From: Muscardinus avellanarius
Lineage: Eukaryota > Chordata > Mammalia > Rodentia > Gliridae
Reading direction: 5' to 3'
DNA: 64,000 nucleotides
NCBI GenBank assembly: GCA_963383645.1
Contig: OY726560.1
Location: 25,264,800-25,328,799 of the forward strand
Shown here in pieces: positions 23,263 to 34,652 of the stretch. Every line of letters begins with the position of its first letter. Positions within the stretch are counted from its first letter, which is position 1. A program made the translations under genes and the position numbers. The notes under the pieces were generated by a model. That model ran no database searches. It was given only the letters and a program-made list of their open reading frames with translations, and was not told the origin of the DNA.

Positions 23263-23449
23263 GCCGGGCGTGGTGGCACACGCTTGTAATCCCCGCGCTT
23301 GGGAGGCGGAGACAGGAGGATCGCGCAGGTTCGAAGCCAGCCGCGCTGGCGTAAGAGACCCTGTTTCAAAAATATAAAATAGGTCTGGGAGTGTAGCCCG
23401 GAGGAAGAAGGGCTTCCAGGAACCCCAGTACCACCAAAAAAAAAAAAGA
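23263..23449 (+). mobile_element. B1-dID SINE, young subfamily, perfect target-site duplication
   Basis: Complete dimer from 'gccgggcgtggtggcacacg' through 'ggaaccccagtaccacc' and an A-run. The 15-bp word aaagaaacactttac is repeated exactly at 23248-23262 and 23450-23464. The CpGs (ccgcgcttgg, gatcgcgcag) are still largely intact, which fits a recent insertion. Confidence 0.95.
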
Positions 23450-23464
23450 AAAGAAACACTTTAC

Positions 23465-23784
23465 GTATGTAAAGTCACATATGTAGGACAGATTTGCCTA
23501 ATAATGAAACTCAAACATAAAGATTTGAAAAATTATGTAAATATAGCTTAAAACTAAAAAGAAAGAAGAGTCCCTCTTCCCAGCTCTACCTTCATACATC
23601 AAGTTAATTTCTCCCACTTCATCTTATATATAATTTATGTGTATTAATTATATATGAATTTCATATATAATTTCATGCATTAATTTTTTGTGTGTTTAGT
23701 ATGTGGTTAGGTCCTTAGAAAATTAACATGTAGTGTCAAGAATAGACACCAGCAATTATCAGCCATCTACTATGACCAAACACG
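23465..23784. other. Unique AT-rich DNA
   Basis: No gene recognised. It includes a small near-palindromic stretch of tatata/tatat words at about 23620-23670. Confidence 0.45.
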
Positions 23785-23890
23785 GCTTGATGCTTCCTAT
23801 AATTGTCTCAATATTGTCACTTTAGGAATTGAGAACCCATGAGATCAAGTTACATAATTGGAGGCACACAGCTATTAACAACAGAGATAT
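23785..23890 (-). repeat. MIR-like SINE fossil, reverse
   Basis: 'attgtctcaatattgtcact' then 'gagatcaagttacataattg' and 'aggcacacagctatt' follow the reversed MIR core (aactgaggctcagagaggtt ... cccaaggtcacacagctagt). Confidence 0.55.
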
Positions 23891-23891
23891 T

Positions 23892-24345
23892 CTGATAGTC
23901 AACTTTTGATCACTATGACCAAAATAACTGAGAAGAACAATTTAGAAAAGTTTATTTTGGCTCATGGCTTCTGTCCATGGCTAGCAGGTTCTATTGCTCT
24001 GGGTCCGAGGTGAGGCAGATAATCATGGCAGAAGGACTCAGCAGGGAAAAGTTGCTCAGCTCATGACAGTGGGACATGCAGAAAGAGGAAAGAGCCAAGG
24101 ACAAAATAGAGTCCACAAGGGCATACCCTCAAGGTTCTACTTCCTCCAACGAGGTCCACCTCCTATGGTTTCCACCTCCTCACAACAATCCATTCAGATT
24201 ATCAATTCATCAGTGGATTTATTCATTGATGTGGTCAGAGCCCTCATCATCCAACCCCTTCCTCAAGTCTCCCCTCTGGATGCAGATGCACTCAGATCTA
24301 AGCCTTCAACACATAATCCTTTGAGTGACTTTCCAAACCATGGCA
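23892..24345 (-). mobile_element. MaLR-type LTR, rodent-like subfamily, reverse
   Basis: The plus-strand start 'gtcaacttttgatcactatg' with 'accaaaataactgagaagaa' is the reversed end of rodent MT/ORR-like LTRs. On the minus strand the LTR runs from near 'tgccatggtttggaaagtca' to 'aataaacttttctaaattg' and closes in 'gttgactatca'. No internal coding region follows. A 150-codon open frame at 23994-24446 lies mostly in this LTR and is not a gene. Confidence 0.65.
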
Positions 24346-25100
24346 GATATACTTCCAAACAAGGTCGATGGTATTATGAAGCACTCTGCACATTATGGTG
24401 TGAGACAGTTCAAGAGAGGCTCAAAGTCCTGTCGATGACAACATAATCTCACACATGAAGCCATCAGAGATGCAGTGAGACCAAGTACATTACGAATGAT
24501 ACTGAGGAATATGCTTGCTCACGGAAGAAGAGAATTTGCAATGTCTTTATATTTAAATTTCACTTAGGTCTTAAATTCTCTTTTAGAACTCATAATTTGT
24601 GTATCTTCTTTCTAACTAAAATTCTTAGAGTAGAATATTTGACACTAATTAAAAATTACAAAGCAGAAAAAGATATCACCCATCATTAACTGATTAGTCA
24701 TCAGTACCTCTAATAACATTTTGTTGTTATATTCTTCTGATCTTACTTCCAATTTAGATATATGTAATATATGAAACAACATGGAACATTTTATCCATCG
24801 GAAGTTTTGCAATGAAAACTATACTAGAGATATATATGTCGGGGACACAAGGAGTCCCAGAATGGTAGGCCCTTTGGAGGGTGACTTGGAAGGTCTAAGG
24901 ATGATAGAGAAAAAACATAGAAGCCACTTCAGGCTAGGAGGTTATGTGGGAGGTGGGGGTGACAAGAGAGATTTAAAGGGTTATGAAGAAAGGGAGAGTT
25001 GGATTTAGCTCTGACTCTGACTAGGGAACTGTGGATAAAGGGGAAATGTCTACGGAGGCCTTAGAGGGGCCTTAGCTGTGCCATGGTTTGCAGGACATCT
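24346..25100. other. Unique intergenic DNA
   Basis: No gene recognised. The purine-rich part from about 24835 to 25080 may be a worn ancient repeat. Confidence 0.45.
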
Positions 25101-25134
25101 GCATTAGTCAGGGTTCTCCAGAGAAACAGTACAG

Positions 25135-25185
<51 letters not shown>

Positions 25186-25470
25186 ATATATATATGTATA
25201 TGTATGTGTGTATGTGTGTTTGTCTACATGTATATACGCATATGGTAAAGTGAAAGAGAGAGACAGAGACAGAGATGAGACACAGAGACAGACGGAGATT
25301 GATTGACTTTAAGGAATTGACTGGTGTGATACAAGTTTGAAACCCACAGAGCAGGCAGATAGAGGCTCAGGGTAGAGTTCAAATGCAGTCTGGAGGCAGA
25401 ATTATTTCTTCTATGGGAGACTCAATCTTTTTCCAAGTTACAAAAGGCCTTTTGGGAATAAAGTCAGCTA
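25101..25470 (+). mobile_element. Ancient LTR-like repeat with an internal GT expansion
   Basis: 'attagtcagggttctccaga' followed by 'gaaacagtac' is the start of a common mammalian repeat, and 'ttgactttaaggaattgact', 'cagtctggaggcagaatt' and 'cttctatgggagactcaatc' continue it in order. Its internal TATATA-rich part has expanded into (GT)n at 25137-25183. I believe it is an ERV-class LTR but cannot name the family with certainty. Confidence 0.55.
25137..25183. repeat. (GT)n microsatellite inside an LTR-like repeat
   Basis: 47 bases of uninterrupted GT, flanked by ATATATGTATATG-type decay products on the 3' side. Confidence 0.97.
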
Positions 25471-25662
25471 AGGCTTATAAGGATAACTAAAACTAGCAAA
25501 TGAGGAGAAACTGGATGGGCAGCTATTTCAGGATTTCTCAACTGTCAAATAGAAGTCTTTGTCCTTGAGGTATGTTACAATGATTGTGATCATTAAAGAA
25601 ATAGGGATTTATATGAATGCATGATTTATATAAATAATTTTGGCCACTTTCTATTTGGAAGG

Positions 25663-25663
25663 T

Positions 25664-25737
<74 letters not shown>

Positions 25738-25745
25738 TTTTTTTT
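25663..25745. repeat. (CT)n microsatellite beside a SINE
   Basis: 83 uninterrupted pyrimidines, mostly CT. It abuts the tail side of the reversed SINE at 25746. Confidence 0.96.
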
Positions 25746-25944
25746 CAGTACTGTGGATGAACCCCAGAGGCATTCTACTTCCGAGCTATAACCCCAGTCC
25801 TTTATTTTATTCTTTATTTTGAAACAGGGTCTCACTAAATTGAAGAAGGCCTCACTAAGTAGTTGAGACTAGCTGTGAACCTGCGATCTCCTGTCTCAGT
25901 CTCCCAAGTACTAGGATTACAGACTTGTGCCACCATACCCAGCT
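25746..25944 (-). mobile_element. B1-dID SINE, older subfamily, reverse
   Basis: 'agtactgtggatgaacccca' is the reversed ID half and 'gtgccaccatacccagct' the reversed B1 start. First of three same-direction copies within 800 bp. Confidence 0.9.
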
Positions 25945-25990
25945 CTCTCTTCTCCTTTAAGAAGTCATTATATCAGATTAATTTCTTTTC

Positions 25991-26195
25991 GTGTGTGTGA
26001 TGCTGAAGATTGAATCCAGAGGCTTTCTACCTTCAGGCTAGATTCATAGACTTATTTTCTATTTTATTTGGAAACGGTGTCACTAAGTTGCAGAGAGCCT
26101 CACTAAGTATCTGAGGCTGGCTTCGAACCTGTGTAATCCTCCTGCCTCAGCCTCCCAAATGCTGGGATTACAAGTGTGTGCCACCACACCCAGCT
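25991..26195 (-). mobile_element. B1-dID SINE, older subfamily, reverse
   Basis: Starts with 'gatgctgaagattgaatcca' and ends with 'gccaccacacccagct'. A short GT run sits at the tail position. Confidence 0.9.
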
Positions 26196-26295
26196 CAGAT
26201 TAATTTAATATCAATAAAGCAAGAAACACTAAGTTTAGTCTTGGAATTGTCATCTAGAAAAAAGAATTTCTGCTTACATGATCATTAACTTTGTG

Positions 26296-26300
<5 letters not shown>

Positions 26301-26344
<44 letters not shown>

Positions 26345-26535
26345 CTTTAGGATTGAATCCAGGGGCATCCTACCTCTGAGCTATACCCCAAGTCATATTT
26401 TTTTATTATTTATTTTGAAACAGGGTCTTTCTCACTATGTTGCAAAGGGCCTCACTCAGTAGCTGAGGATGGCTGTGAACCTGAAATCCTGCTATCTCAA
26501 CCTTCCAAGTACAAATGTGGGCCACCACACTCAGC
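26301..26535 (-). mobile_element. B1-dID SINE with a (GT)n tail, reverse, perfect target-site duplication
   Basis: The 15-bp word taactttgtgtttct occurs exactly at 26286-26300 and 26536-26550. Between the copies lie (GT)n at 26301-26342, then the reversed ID half ('aggattgaatccaggggcat') and the reversed B1 half. The microsatellite is therefore inside the inserted DNA. Confidence 0.95.
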
Positions 26536-26673
26536 TAACTTTGTGTTTCTTATAAATGACAGATGGTGAAGGTCTGTGAGCGCATACAGATTACATTGGG
26601 AGATGGAAAGAAAATTGAGTTTTCAGCAAATACTGCAGAATGAGCTTTGCTTTTTGTCCAAAAGGCTGAGTGT

Positions 26674-26898
26674 AGCTGGGCGTGGTGACACATGCTTGTA
26701 ATCCCAGCATTTGGGAGGCTGAGACAGGAGGATTGTGGTTCACAGACAGCCTCAGCTAGTTAGTGAGGCCCTCCGCAACTCAGTGAGACCCTGTTTCATA
26801 ATCATAATAAGAATATAAAAATAGGGCTGAAGGTATATCTCGGAGGTAGAATGCCTCTGGGCTCCACCTCCAGTACTGCAAAAAAAAAAAAAAAAAAA
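26674..26898 (+). mobile_element. B1-dID SINE, older subfamily
   Basis: Complete dimer from 'agctgggcgtggtgacacat' to 'ccacctccagtactgc' and a long A-tail. Flanked by a 13-bp target-site duplication with one mismatch (aaaggctgagtgt at 26661-26673, aaaggttgagtgt at 26899-26911). Opposite in direction to the copy 138 bp upstream. Confidence 0.93.
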
Positions 26899-26911
26899 AA
26901 AGGTTGAGTGT

Positions 26912-27497
26912 TGGAAAATGATGGTGAAAATATCCTAAAGTTCTTGATAACTAATTTTCCCTAGCCTACTACCTTCATCCACCATGGTTAGTGAAACAGC
27001 CAACTAGTTGGTTTGCCCATCTAAAGTATCTCCAGACACATCCCTTGCACTGCCATCAAGGCCATCTTCCAAGAGACCAAAGTGACTAGACCTTGCTTCA
27101 GGGAAGATTCCAAACAAATAAGAAGGAGGAGAAAACCAGCATCTACAAAATACTGAGTATGGGTAAGGCTTCATCTCAGTGACATGTGTTTTATTGGTCC
27201 TTTGGTCCTTCAAAATGAATCTTGGAATCCCATCTCCCAGTACCATTTTCACACCCTAACATCCAGTCTTTAATTATAGCACATAACCATACTACATTGA
27301 TAATTAAGCCATTCCAGACCTAAGACTCAGAGCTCTTCAAATAAAAGGATGACATTTTGCTTACTTTTGTACTTTGCCTGGGACATAATAGGAACTTAAC
27401 AAATGAAAGAAGTTTATACATTTATAGCCTATTCTTCATGTCTTAAGAATGGGTTTCTGAAAGCTGCATAGGTAATAGCTGTTAATCCTTAACCCTA
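26912..27497. other. Unique intergenic DNA with an L2/MIR-like end
   Basis: 'ttttgtactttgcctgggac' with 'ataataggaacttaac' at about 27367-27402 looks like the worn 3' end of a MIR or L2 element. No gene recognised. Confidence 0.45.
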
Positions 27498-27735
27498 TTT
27501 TTTTTTTTTTGTCCTAGGAATTGAACCCAAAGGCATTCTCTCTCAGATGTACTCCTCATCCTTTCCTTTTTATTCCTTTCCTTTCCTTTCCTTTCCTTTC
27601 CTTTTATTTTTTAAACAGGATCTCATTAAGTTGCTGAGGATCTTAATAAGTTTTTGAGGCTGACCTTAAATGTGTGATCCTCCTGTCTCATCCTCCCAAG
27701 TACTGGGATTGCAGGTTTGCTCCATCTTACCTGGT
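27498..27735 (-). mobile_element. B1-dID SINE with internal CCTTT expansion, reverse
   Basis: 'gtcctaggaattgaacccaa' is the reversed ID half. Between the two halves, where other copies have a short A/T-rich linker, a (CCTTT)n array has grown at about 27560-27605. The B1 half follows and is worn ('tgctccatcttacctggtt'). Confidence 0.85.
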
Positions 27736-27799
27736 TTACTAGATGTTTATTTTTCTGCTTGCAGCTGTGTGAATTTGAAAATAAGTTTGCTTAATTTAG

Positions 27800-27960
27800 G
27801 CATAATTTGCCCAACTTTTATGTTTTTGGTTTCTGTGTCTGTGAAATGAGAAATAATACTAACAAACTTACAGAGTTGTTGAAATATTAAATTAAGTAAT
27901 GTCTATATAGCATCCTATAAAATGTCCAACCCATATAAGTATGTTCAATAAATAGAAGAT
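27800..27960 (+). repeat. MIR SINE fossil
   Basis: 'gtgtctgtgaaatgagaaat' , 'cttacagagttgttgaaata' and 'agtatgttcaataaat' follow the MIR 3' portion (catctgtaaaatggggat, cctcatagggttgttgtgag, gcgctcaataaatg). Confidence 0.75.
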
Positions 27961-28816
27961 AATATTGTGATTTCTACTTTCTAAAGAATAAATCAACATT
28001 TTGTTAATTCATAAATTTTATTGAAGATCTAGGCAATTCCAGCACAAAGGCATTCAAACTTAAAAAATAAAACCCTTTGGAATAGCTACAATTAATATCC
28101 ATAAATGCATTCAATGTCTGAAATAAACTGGGTTGGACTTTAGAAAAATCAGAGGTCTAAAAAAGTAAATAATATTCTAAACTTAACCTGCAAGCAGGGT
28201 AGGCTCCAACCACTGCTGTGCATGCTAGTACACTGAAAAAGCTGGAACTTTTTTTTCTTTTTGCTCCAACTGATAGGTTTCTCTAAATTTATATGTGAGG
28301 TTGCCTCTGAGATCACATTATTTTAATGGTTGTCATTATTATTATCCATTTAAATACAGAAGAATTTAGTTTGAAAAGAAACTATAACCTTTCTTTATTT
28401 TAATTCCCATTCTGTACAGGAAAACCGTGACTTGCAGGTTCAAAGGAGAAAGCCTTTAAAAGGTCTTGTAAAAGGCCTCATAGGCTTCTTGGACATCAAA
28501 TAGCTCAGCAAAACAGCATTATGATGATTTAAATGTAAATGAATGAGAAACATATGGATCACATTCCCTTGGAAAATACACATGGGTTTGGAAATTAAGG
28601 GGGAACTGCCTGACCAAATGTACTGCACTTAGTACAAAATGTTTGAATAATGGGCTGAATTTTTTGCCAAATCCCAAAGGCCACAGGTTTGTCCTGTGGG
28701 TATTTTCACAAGCCCTGTGGGGGGTTCTGAGCTTTTCTGGCTTTGAGAATTGTGTTGCCTGTCAAGACCCACTCCTGCAGCCATCGCTCCTGAATCCTCC
28801 TCCACATCATGTTTTT
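27961..28816. other. Unique intergenic DNA
   Basis: No repeat or gene recognised. Confidence 0.45.
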
Positions 28817-28831
28817 AAGAGTGTGTTTCTT

Positions 28832-29031
28832 TTTTTTTTTTTTTTTTGGTGGTACTGGGGTTCCTGGAAGCCCTTCTATCTCTGGGCTACACTCCCAGAC
28901 CTATTTTTACATTTTTATTTGGAAACAGGGTCTCCTAAGCCAGCGCGCGCGGCTGGCTTCGAACCTGCGCGATCCTCCTGTCTCTGCCTCCCGAGCGCGG
29001 GGATTACAAGCGTGCGCCACCACGCCCGGCC
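28832..29031 (-). mobile_element. B1-dID SINE, young subfamily, reverse, perfect target-site duplication
   Basis: The 15-bp word aagagtgtgtttctt is present exactly at 28817-28831 and 29032-29046. CpGs are well kept (ccagcgcgcgcggctgg, ccgagcgcgggg), which supports recent insertion. An open frame at 28643-29065 reads through this SINE and is not a gene. Confidence 0.96.
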
Positions 29032-29046
29032 AAGAGTGTGTTTCTT

Positions 29047-30779
29047 AAAGAGGCACCAATCCTGACCTAGGGGAAAGAATGAGGTACAGAAGATGTCATT
29101 GGTATTTTTTTCTTCATCTTTTATTTCTGTTTTTTCTTTACTTTTTACCCTTTATTTTTTCATTTTTTGTTTCTTTGTGTTTTATCTCTTTCTCTTATCC
29201 CCAACTTTGTCTCATTCTCTTAGAGACGTTTGCAAGAGAATGAATTGCCCATTATCTAGTAATTAATTTTCTTCAAAATTACACAGTTATTTCCATCAGA
29301 GAATGGAAAAATTAGAACGTTTTTTCTGTAGATGACAGTTTTTACTATGGCATAAGATGAAATACTGGGTCCTATTTTAAGAATTTCAGAGTCTTTGGAA
29401 AGTAGCATCACTTTTGTTCAGCATACTTTAGGAAGCACTTTATCATTATTCATATTGATTCTAGAAATCACTAATTTCTTTAAAGGAATCCTACTCATAG
29501 ATTTTCAGTGGTCCAAGGCTAATTCCTTGCTGCCCGGCATGGGTGAAAGCAGGTGCCACTATAACAAGGTCTGGCTTATGTGTATGTTACAAAATATACT
29601 GCCTCTTGATAAGCAGCTACAGAACTGATAGTTAAATCCATCCGCATGGATTTGCTTCCCATATGGAACTAATTGCCTCTGGAAGAGTTAAAGCCAAACG
29701 ATCTCTACAATTTCAAAAGCTTCTCTTATCTTTCTCCTCGGATAGCTGTTGACAGGAGCGAAACACATCTATCCTCATTTATTATATTGGTCTCATCAAG
29801 CGCGGACGTGTGGATGGGGGACTGTAGCAGAACCAGATGGTCCAAGTTGGCCTTTTATGTTTTGAGCATCCCCCCTCCTCACTTTTACAAGTCCAGACAA
29901 AGGCTGTCCTGTTCTTGGGCTGATCTTCTAGAACATGTCTCATTAAAGGACCGATTCCAGGCTCCTGCTGGGTCCAAGCAGGCCTACCCGAAGATCTGAA
30001 CATTTGGTTTCTGTGTCCTTTCATTTTGCATCATAGGAATTCATTCTATTTATCTCTTTTCATTCTATTGGAGGTGAACAGAGAAATGCTGTGCTTTTCT
30101 GACTTTCTAGACCCTGAGGAGAGGTCCTCTTCTCTTCCTTCTCAGTTTGCCATTAGAATACCACCTCCCTTTCTTTCCCCAAATGCATAGTCCTGTGACT
30201 AATTAGTCTTAATTCTAAATAATAACCACTAGTAATATTTCTTTCTTTCTGATTGAAGTCTAGAATGGCAAGGCTGGACAGGGTATTTATTTTCTAAACC
30301 AATAAGGAAAATAATCCAAAATAAATTGCCAGCCATCATGCACAGCCTCATTATGTTGATTTGTCATTATGGGAGTTAATGTTTCGGAGACATACACTTG
30401 TGCCAGGAAAAGTACCTGGGATGGAAGAACTTACTGAATCCTTTCAGGCACCTTAAGAAGCCATCATCAGTCTTCTCCCATGCTGCAGAGAAGAAAGAAT
30501 GAGGCAGAGGGAGATGAACTGTCCAGCAGAGTCTTCAAGCTGAGAACAGGGTGCTAGATTTTATAAAAGCCAAAGGTGTAGGAATTATCTAACATAACAG
30601 ACAGGCACTTGCACCATGTCTTCAGAAGCATCTTTCTTCTCCTCACTTCCCAGAACTGGTAGGAAAATATGCACAGAAGAAAGTTTAGCCACAGGAGTTT
30701 GAAATCAAGTACATGAGAAATGTTGACTGAGGAAAGGTGAGTGCCTCTCTAGGAGGCCGCTGGCTGTTCTACATTTGGA
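29047..30779. other. Unique intergenic DNA
   Basis: No repeat recognised over about 1.7 kb except possible worn reversed MIR sequence near 30420-30550. Short overlapping frames at 29673-30024 on both strands have no recognised domain. Confidence 0.45.
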
Positions 30780-30910
30780 AAGATGGATTATAATTTCTGT
30801 GCGGCAGCTTCTTCATCTTTAAATGGAAATATTAGGATGCCTTTATCATATAATCATTGTAAAGATTGATGTAAGATCCCTAGAGGAGCATCTGTCAGCA
30901 AGTCAGTCCT
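30780..30910 (+). repeat. MIR-like SINE fossil
   Basis: 'gcttcttcatctttaaatgg' , 'aatattaggatgcctttatc' and 'attgtaaagattgatgtaag' keep the MIR order of cctcatctgtaaaatgggga, ataatagtacctacctcata and ttgtgaggattaaatgag. Confidence 0.65.
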
Positions 30911-31609
30911 ATAAGGAGATGCTGTCTATGATCTTATCCCACCCAAGAATGTCTCCAAATGTGAGGTTCTGCACTGTTCTCTTGGGGAAAGAGAGAGGGT
31001 AGTGAGTTATTCTAGACTTTTATGTTTAGTAGCCAAGTGGAAATTTCCCCCACAGTAACCCACCTCAAAGTGCATTCAAATTAAATTTTGTTTCCCCAAG
31101 AATCCTACCAAGTTCTCCATTTTCTATTTTGGTTGGTATCACCAACATATTTCAGCAAAGTGGTCACTTTGAAAAATCTGAGTATTGGTTTTTGTTTTTC
31201 CTACCAGTCTATAAATAAATAACCAGCCTTGAAATTATCTTGATTTGATCTCCAGAAAGCCTTTCAGATGCATCATCCTTTGCTCACGGCTACCACATTG
31301 GCTGAGGTCTTTGGCATAGTCACCAAGCAACCCTTTCCCTCTAAATATAATTTTTATAATGTGATTCTTACAAGTGGCTCCCCATTTCTAGAGAATCAAT
31401 TGACCCTCCTATTAATGTGAATTATTTCTCTTGTCTTCTCTAAATATACCGTTGCCCCTGGGCCGTAATTTGTTTACTATCTGAAATATCTTCCTGAGAA
31501 GAAATGAAAACTTCCTAAGTTCCAGGTCTGTCATCTCACCCTGAAATCACTGTACAGAACTTAGAGCAAAAGTTTTATGAGAACAAACTGAAAGAATGAT
31601 ATAAAGCAC
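30911..31609. other. Unique intergenic DNA
   Basis: No repeat or gene recognised. Confidence 0.45.
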
Positions 31610-31750
31610 TTAATACAGCGCTTGGCTTTGCACTGTGACCTTGGGTAATTTAATCATCTTTTCTATTTTCACTCTTGTAAGGAAAGGATAGTACCTATGG
31701 CACAGAAATATGAGAATTGAGTTAACCAGCACGTATACAATGCTTATGAC
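31610..31750 (+). repeat. MIR-like SINE fossil
   Basis: 'tgcactgtgaccttgggtaa' is a good match to the MIR core ctgtgtgaccttgggcaa. It is followed by 'taaggaaaggatagtaccta' and 'gagaattgagttaaccagca'. Confidence 0.7.
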
Positions 31751-33215
31751 CACCCTTACCCTGTCTTTATTTTCTGATTATTCCTCCAACTCAGTTCTAA
31801 GATTCCACTGGTGCTAATTTGTGCTACATTGAGAAGGATTAAGGGGGGAGCTTATTATAGTTTATAATGTACATTTCATACATTCTGAAAATTACATGGC
31901 ATTAGAACAGCATATTTTTAAAGAAGAACGCTAGTGTTGTCACCCAAATGCCACCCCTGTGCTCCCCTCCTTGGAGACCAATCGACCCCACCTCTGATCC
32001 TTAGCAATTTGCCTGTGTTTCTCTTAGAGCATTTTATACAAGAATTATCTATAAATTATTATATAATTTTATACAAGAATTATCTTAACTTGTGACTGTG
32101 ACAGTCACAAGGCTGTGAGCCAGGCCTTTGTGCCCTGCTCTCTTTTTATTTTTTCTCAGCATCCGCGAGCCTTTCTCCCACTCCCAGATGCCACCTCTGT
32201 GCCTGGCAACCAGCAGACATTAAGGAGAAGTCGCCTGGGTGCCTTCTGAGCTGGGTCATGAGCCATTGTTCCACCTTCGTGTCTGCCTTCGTAAACACGG
32301 AAGGTTTAATTTGGGACTGTGGCTGCGCTGGATGAGCTTCAGAGACCAGAGTGTTGTCACAGCACCAGGGACCCCACAGAGCTGGCTACTAGAACATTTT
32401 GACAAGGAAAAAGGACTGGATTTCAAGATACCTGAGGGTTTATTCCCTGTTTTCCTGAAACACAGCCGGGCTTTCATGTGGCTTCCGCTTGCTTATTGAT
32501 ACCCAATATTTTTCTTGTTGGGCCAAACGTGGCAACATATTATTTATTTGACACTGTGGAAATCCATTCAATTGGATGGAAAAGAACATATTAGTCAAAT
32601 GAAACTGATGTCTGGTAGCCATGCACACTCACTCAGATCATCTACTCCTGGATCTCGTTCAGGGGCTGGTGCTCCAGCTGCTTGACACCAAGCCACATTC
32701 TCGCACTGGGATTTATTTTCCCTGGCCCTGCTGGGATACTAAAACCAACTTTCCAGCTCAGCCTCAGACTCAGATTCCAACCCCTGGACAATAGCGATAC
32801 TGTGTGATGACTCCCAAGGACAGACTAAGAGGGATGACTGTTTTAACAGCACTTTATGACTCCTTGAGATGGACTGGAAAGATCACCACAAGGAGAAAAA
32901 GGTATTCGCCAAGGAGAGGGGACGCCTCTGTAGTCAGAATCTGAGCTGGAATCAAAACCACAGACAGAAATAGGGCTGAGGTCCTTCAGTGTCAATTCCA
33001 GGAACCGGGGAGGAAGCTTGAGGACATGGCCGTCGGGGCTTTCAGAAATGTGCTAACTGGGCAATATTCACAACTAGTGAGGCAGACAATGTCAAATCAT
33101 GATAAAATGAGTAAGTCCAAGAAATCATGATTTGGGAAGCAATTCTCAAAACAAGTAGAAAGAAAGGGATAAAAGAAGACAGTGTTCAGAAGGAACACTC
33201 TCCTTACTTTCTTTC
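31751..33215. other. Unique intergenic DNA with a short duplicated word
   Basis: 'ttttatacaagaattatct' occurs twice at about 32032 and 32069, a small local duplication. The 32100-33100 part is richer in GC but has no CpG island and no splice-bounded open frame that I recognise. Confidence 0.45.
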
Positions 33216-33217
33216 CA

Positions 33218-33414
33218 TTTTTTTTTTTTCTTGGTGGTACTGGGGTTCCTGGAAACCCTTCTACCTCCGGGCTACACTCCCAGACATATTTTTTAATACT
33301 TTTTTATTTGGAAACAGGGTCTCTTACGCCAGTGAGGCTGGCTTCGAACCTGCGTGATCCTCCTGTCTCCACCTCCCAACCGCGGGGATTACAAGTGTGT
33401 GCCACCATGCCCAG
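33218..33414 (-). mobile_element. B1-dID SINE, young subfamily, reverse
   Basis: T-run, then 'ggtggtactggggttcctgg', then 'gtgtgccaccatgcccagcc'. A possible short target-site duplication of ccattttt flanks it. CpGs are partly decayed compared with the copy at 28832. Confidence 0.9.
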
Positions 33415-33417
33415 CCA

Positions 33418-34464
33418 TTTTTCTTTTTCCTTGCTCTTGTTTAGTGCTTGGGCCCCCTCTCTCTCCCTCTGGCCCCCCTCTCTGCCTTGATTTCTTCTTT
33501 TTCTCTATTCTTCCTTTTAGAATCCATAAGCACATTAAGTATGTGGAGTCTCTTTGTGGCAGTCAACAGTGCTTTGCGATCTCCCTATTTCTCATAAAAA
33601 AATATAAAAGATTGATGTAAGCAACTTGAAATTCATTGATCCAATTGAACTTTCAAATTGGGTGACCAGAAAGGTCAGCCCTAGTTCTGAGTTTTGGCTC
33701 TAAACTGTAAGCAGCATCTGAAATTCATTTCTAAATTGTTCAGGGAATGTAGCAGCATCCTGGTAGAAACATTCTCACTTCTCAGGAGCCAAGAAGTAAT
33801 ATCAAGCTTTAGCCAAGGATCAGCAAGTGACTTCTCCAATCTGCATTTGGCAGGAATGTTAATATTTAGGATTTCTTACCTGGTCAGGTCAAGTCTGAAG
33901 GGATGTCCTAATTAATATGTGTGAGGAGCTCTACGATGCCAAGGCAGACTTCCAAGAGCTTTGCATTCACGCAAACCTAAAGGGCCTCCTGGAAGAGACA
34001 CTGCAAGACTGAACATTATTTCCCAGAATCAAGACTCTTGAACAAGGACAAAGGCTGCCTTAAGCCGTGGAGCTTGTAAGCTTATATGGCAAGAAATTCA
34101 TTCTGGAGTAAAATTTCAAAATAAATCAATGAACATACACCTATGCCATGCCACAAATTAGGAATAATCAACTGGCCATTTCTCTCAGAGCTGTGTTAAG
34201 GAGGATGCACAGGTTTTATAAAGACCCTATCGCAATGAGCAGAAGAATCAATAAGCAGCACCTGCCAATTCTGATACCTTTATTGCCTCAGTGAGGGGAA
34301 GTTAAGGACCTTTTTTGGATATCATCCTGTTTGTCGTCACTCAAATATAGGGTCTGTGTACTATGGAAAACTAACTTCAATTTTTGCATGAGAATTGTAA
34401 GAAACCGAGTAAACTTATTTATGATTAATAGTAATATTATAGTAGGAGAGTAATGTCTAAAATA
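33418..34464. other. Unique intergenic DNA
   Basis: No repeat or gene recognised apart from C/T-rich sequence at about 33420-33520. Confidence 0.45.
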
Positions 34465-34652
34465 TGAACCCAGGGGCATTCTACTTCCAAGCTGCACTCC
34501 CAGCCCTATTTTTTATGCTTTATTTTCGAAATAATGTCTCAATATATTGCGAAGAGCCTCACTAAGTAGCTGAGGCTGGCCATGAACCTGCAATCCTCCT
34601 GCCCTAGCCCCCTAAGTCCTGGGATTACAAGTGTGCCCCCCCCATGCCTGGC
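34465..34652 (-). mobile_element. B1-dID SINE, older subfamily, reverse
   Basis: 'gaacccaggggcattctact' is the reversed ID half, lacking the usual tail side, and 'ggattacaagtgtgcc' is in the reversed B1 half. A run of Cs interrupts the B1 start. Confidence 0.88.

Noticed and set aside
23994..24446. 150-codon open frame, the longest in the window
   Set aside because: Most of it lies in a reversed MaLR-type LTR and it has no recognisable domain.
28643..29065. 140-codon open frame ending in a motif seen in several other frames
   Set aside because: The C-terminal part is the translated young SINE. The same peptide pattern recurs at 33.2, 43.5, 44.6 and 56.5 kb for the same reason.
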